Assembly (NCBI GenBank): GCA_002339805.1
Contig: DDKW01000017.1
Location: forward strand, 1-6,345
DNA: 6,345 bases
Source of the DNA: Dehalococcoidia bacterium UBA2588
Lineage (GTDB): Bacteria; Chloroflexota; Dehalococcoidia; Lucifugimonadales; UBA3495
Reading direction: 5' to 3'
Shown here: positions 6,026 through 6,345 of the stretch, piece after piece
Layout: every line of letters starts with the position of its first letter
How positions within the stretch are numbered: position 1 is the first letter of the stretch
The notes under the pieces: model-generated
Told to the model about the DNA's origin: nothing
The model's input: only the letters and a program-made list of their open reading frames with translations
The model's database searches: none
Position numbers and translations under genes: made by a program

Positions 6026-6345
6026 GTGGCTATTAATATTTCAAAAGTTAAATTCGAATACATGTACACAATTGGTAACCAAGCTGTGCCTCCAGCGGAA
6101 GGGTTTTCGGGCCCTGTGGATGTGGCTATAGCTGACAATGATGAACTGTACGTAGCTTGCTCATATTATGAATACCCTCCAGCAAGGAAATTTGTAATTA
6201 AGTGCAACATGGAAGAAGATTATCTTAATTATTTCGGATCGTACGGAGATAAAGATGGTCAATTTATGTGGCCTAATTCAGTAGCGATAGATGCACAGGG
6301 TAATTTGTACTTATCAGATGAATGGCTTGATAGAATATCTGTATA
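6026..6345 (+). CDS. NHL-repeat (beta-propeller) protein, N-terminal part, 3' truncated by window edge
   Basis: An open frame of 106 complete codons runs off the right edge without a stop. After a short lead-in, the sequence shows two NHL-like units. The first has GPVDVAIADNDELYVA (29-44). The second has GDKDGQFMWPNSVAIDAQGN (74-93) followed by LYLSDEWLDRISV (94-106). The pattern of small glycine-rich turns, then P.(D/S)VAID..GN.Y.(S/A)D....RI.V, is the NHL repeat, which builds six-bladed beta-propellers used for binding proteins, RNA or ligands, or as lyase scaffolds. The lead-in MAINISKVKFEYMYTIG is not a signal peptide. The start is GTG with AGGAGG 5 nt upstream. It lies 13 nt after the DUF1800 stop and is surely in the same transcript. 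Full length, repeat number and any extra domain cannot be seen, and the specific function is unknown. Confidence 0.85.
   Translation, partial: MAINISKVKFEYMYTIGNQAVPPAEGFSGPVDVAIADNDELYVACSYYEYPPARKFVIKCNMEEDYLNYFGSYGDKDGQFMWPNSVAIDAQGNLYLSDEWLDRISV

Overview
The window is AT-rich bacterial chromosomal DNA with tightly packed genes and clear Shine-Dalgarno sites (GGAG/AGGAGG types). It holds eight protein-coding genes, the first and last cut by the window edges. I see no RNA genes, insertion sequences, CRISPR arrays or phage genes. The gene mix is a small-type malic enzyme, an actinobacterial-looking tandem rhodanese, Gfo/Idh/MocA and alpha/beta hydrolase enzymes, and a DUF1800 gene followed by an NHL-repeat gene. 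This would fit a free-living, probably marine bacterium such as an AT-rich SAR202-type Chloroflexota. That placement is inference from gene content only.

Layout: (1) 1-2977, plus strand. A four-gene run with gaps of 22, 15 and 15 nt: malic enzyme (3' half only), a VOC-superfamily metalloenzyme, a thiosulfate sulfurtransferase and a Gfo/Idh/MocA oxidoreductase. Each of the three inner starts has a good Shine-Dalgarno site, so the genes are probably co-transcribed from a promoter left of the window. (2) 2989-4405, minus strand. A two-gene operon in which a YhhQ-type queuosine-precursor transporter overlaps a downstream alpha/beta hydrolase by 14 nt. It meets the first operon tail to tail with only 11 nt between the stops. 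(3) 4406-4605. A divergent intergenic region that contains an exact consensus housekeeping promoter (TTGACA, 17-nt spacer, TATAAT) firing rightward. (4) 4606-6345, plus strand. A DUF1800 protein followed 13 nt later by the start of an NHL-repeat protein that runs off the right edge.

The first operon reads as general metabolism: malate to pyruvate, sulfur transfer, sugar or polyol oxidation, and a VOC enzyme of unknown substrate. The second suggests salvage of a queuosine precursor together with an uncharacterised hydrolase. The third is the least understood part. DUF1800 has no settled function and is usually found with a DUF1501 protein. Here the next gene encodes an NHL beta-propeller-type protein, and the pair sits behind an unusually strong promoter. 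This pair is the best candidate in the window for an undescribed system.
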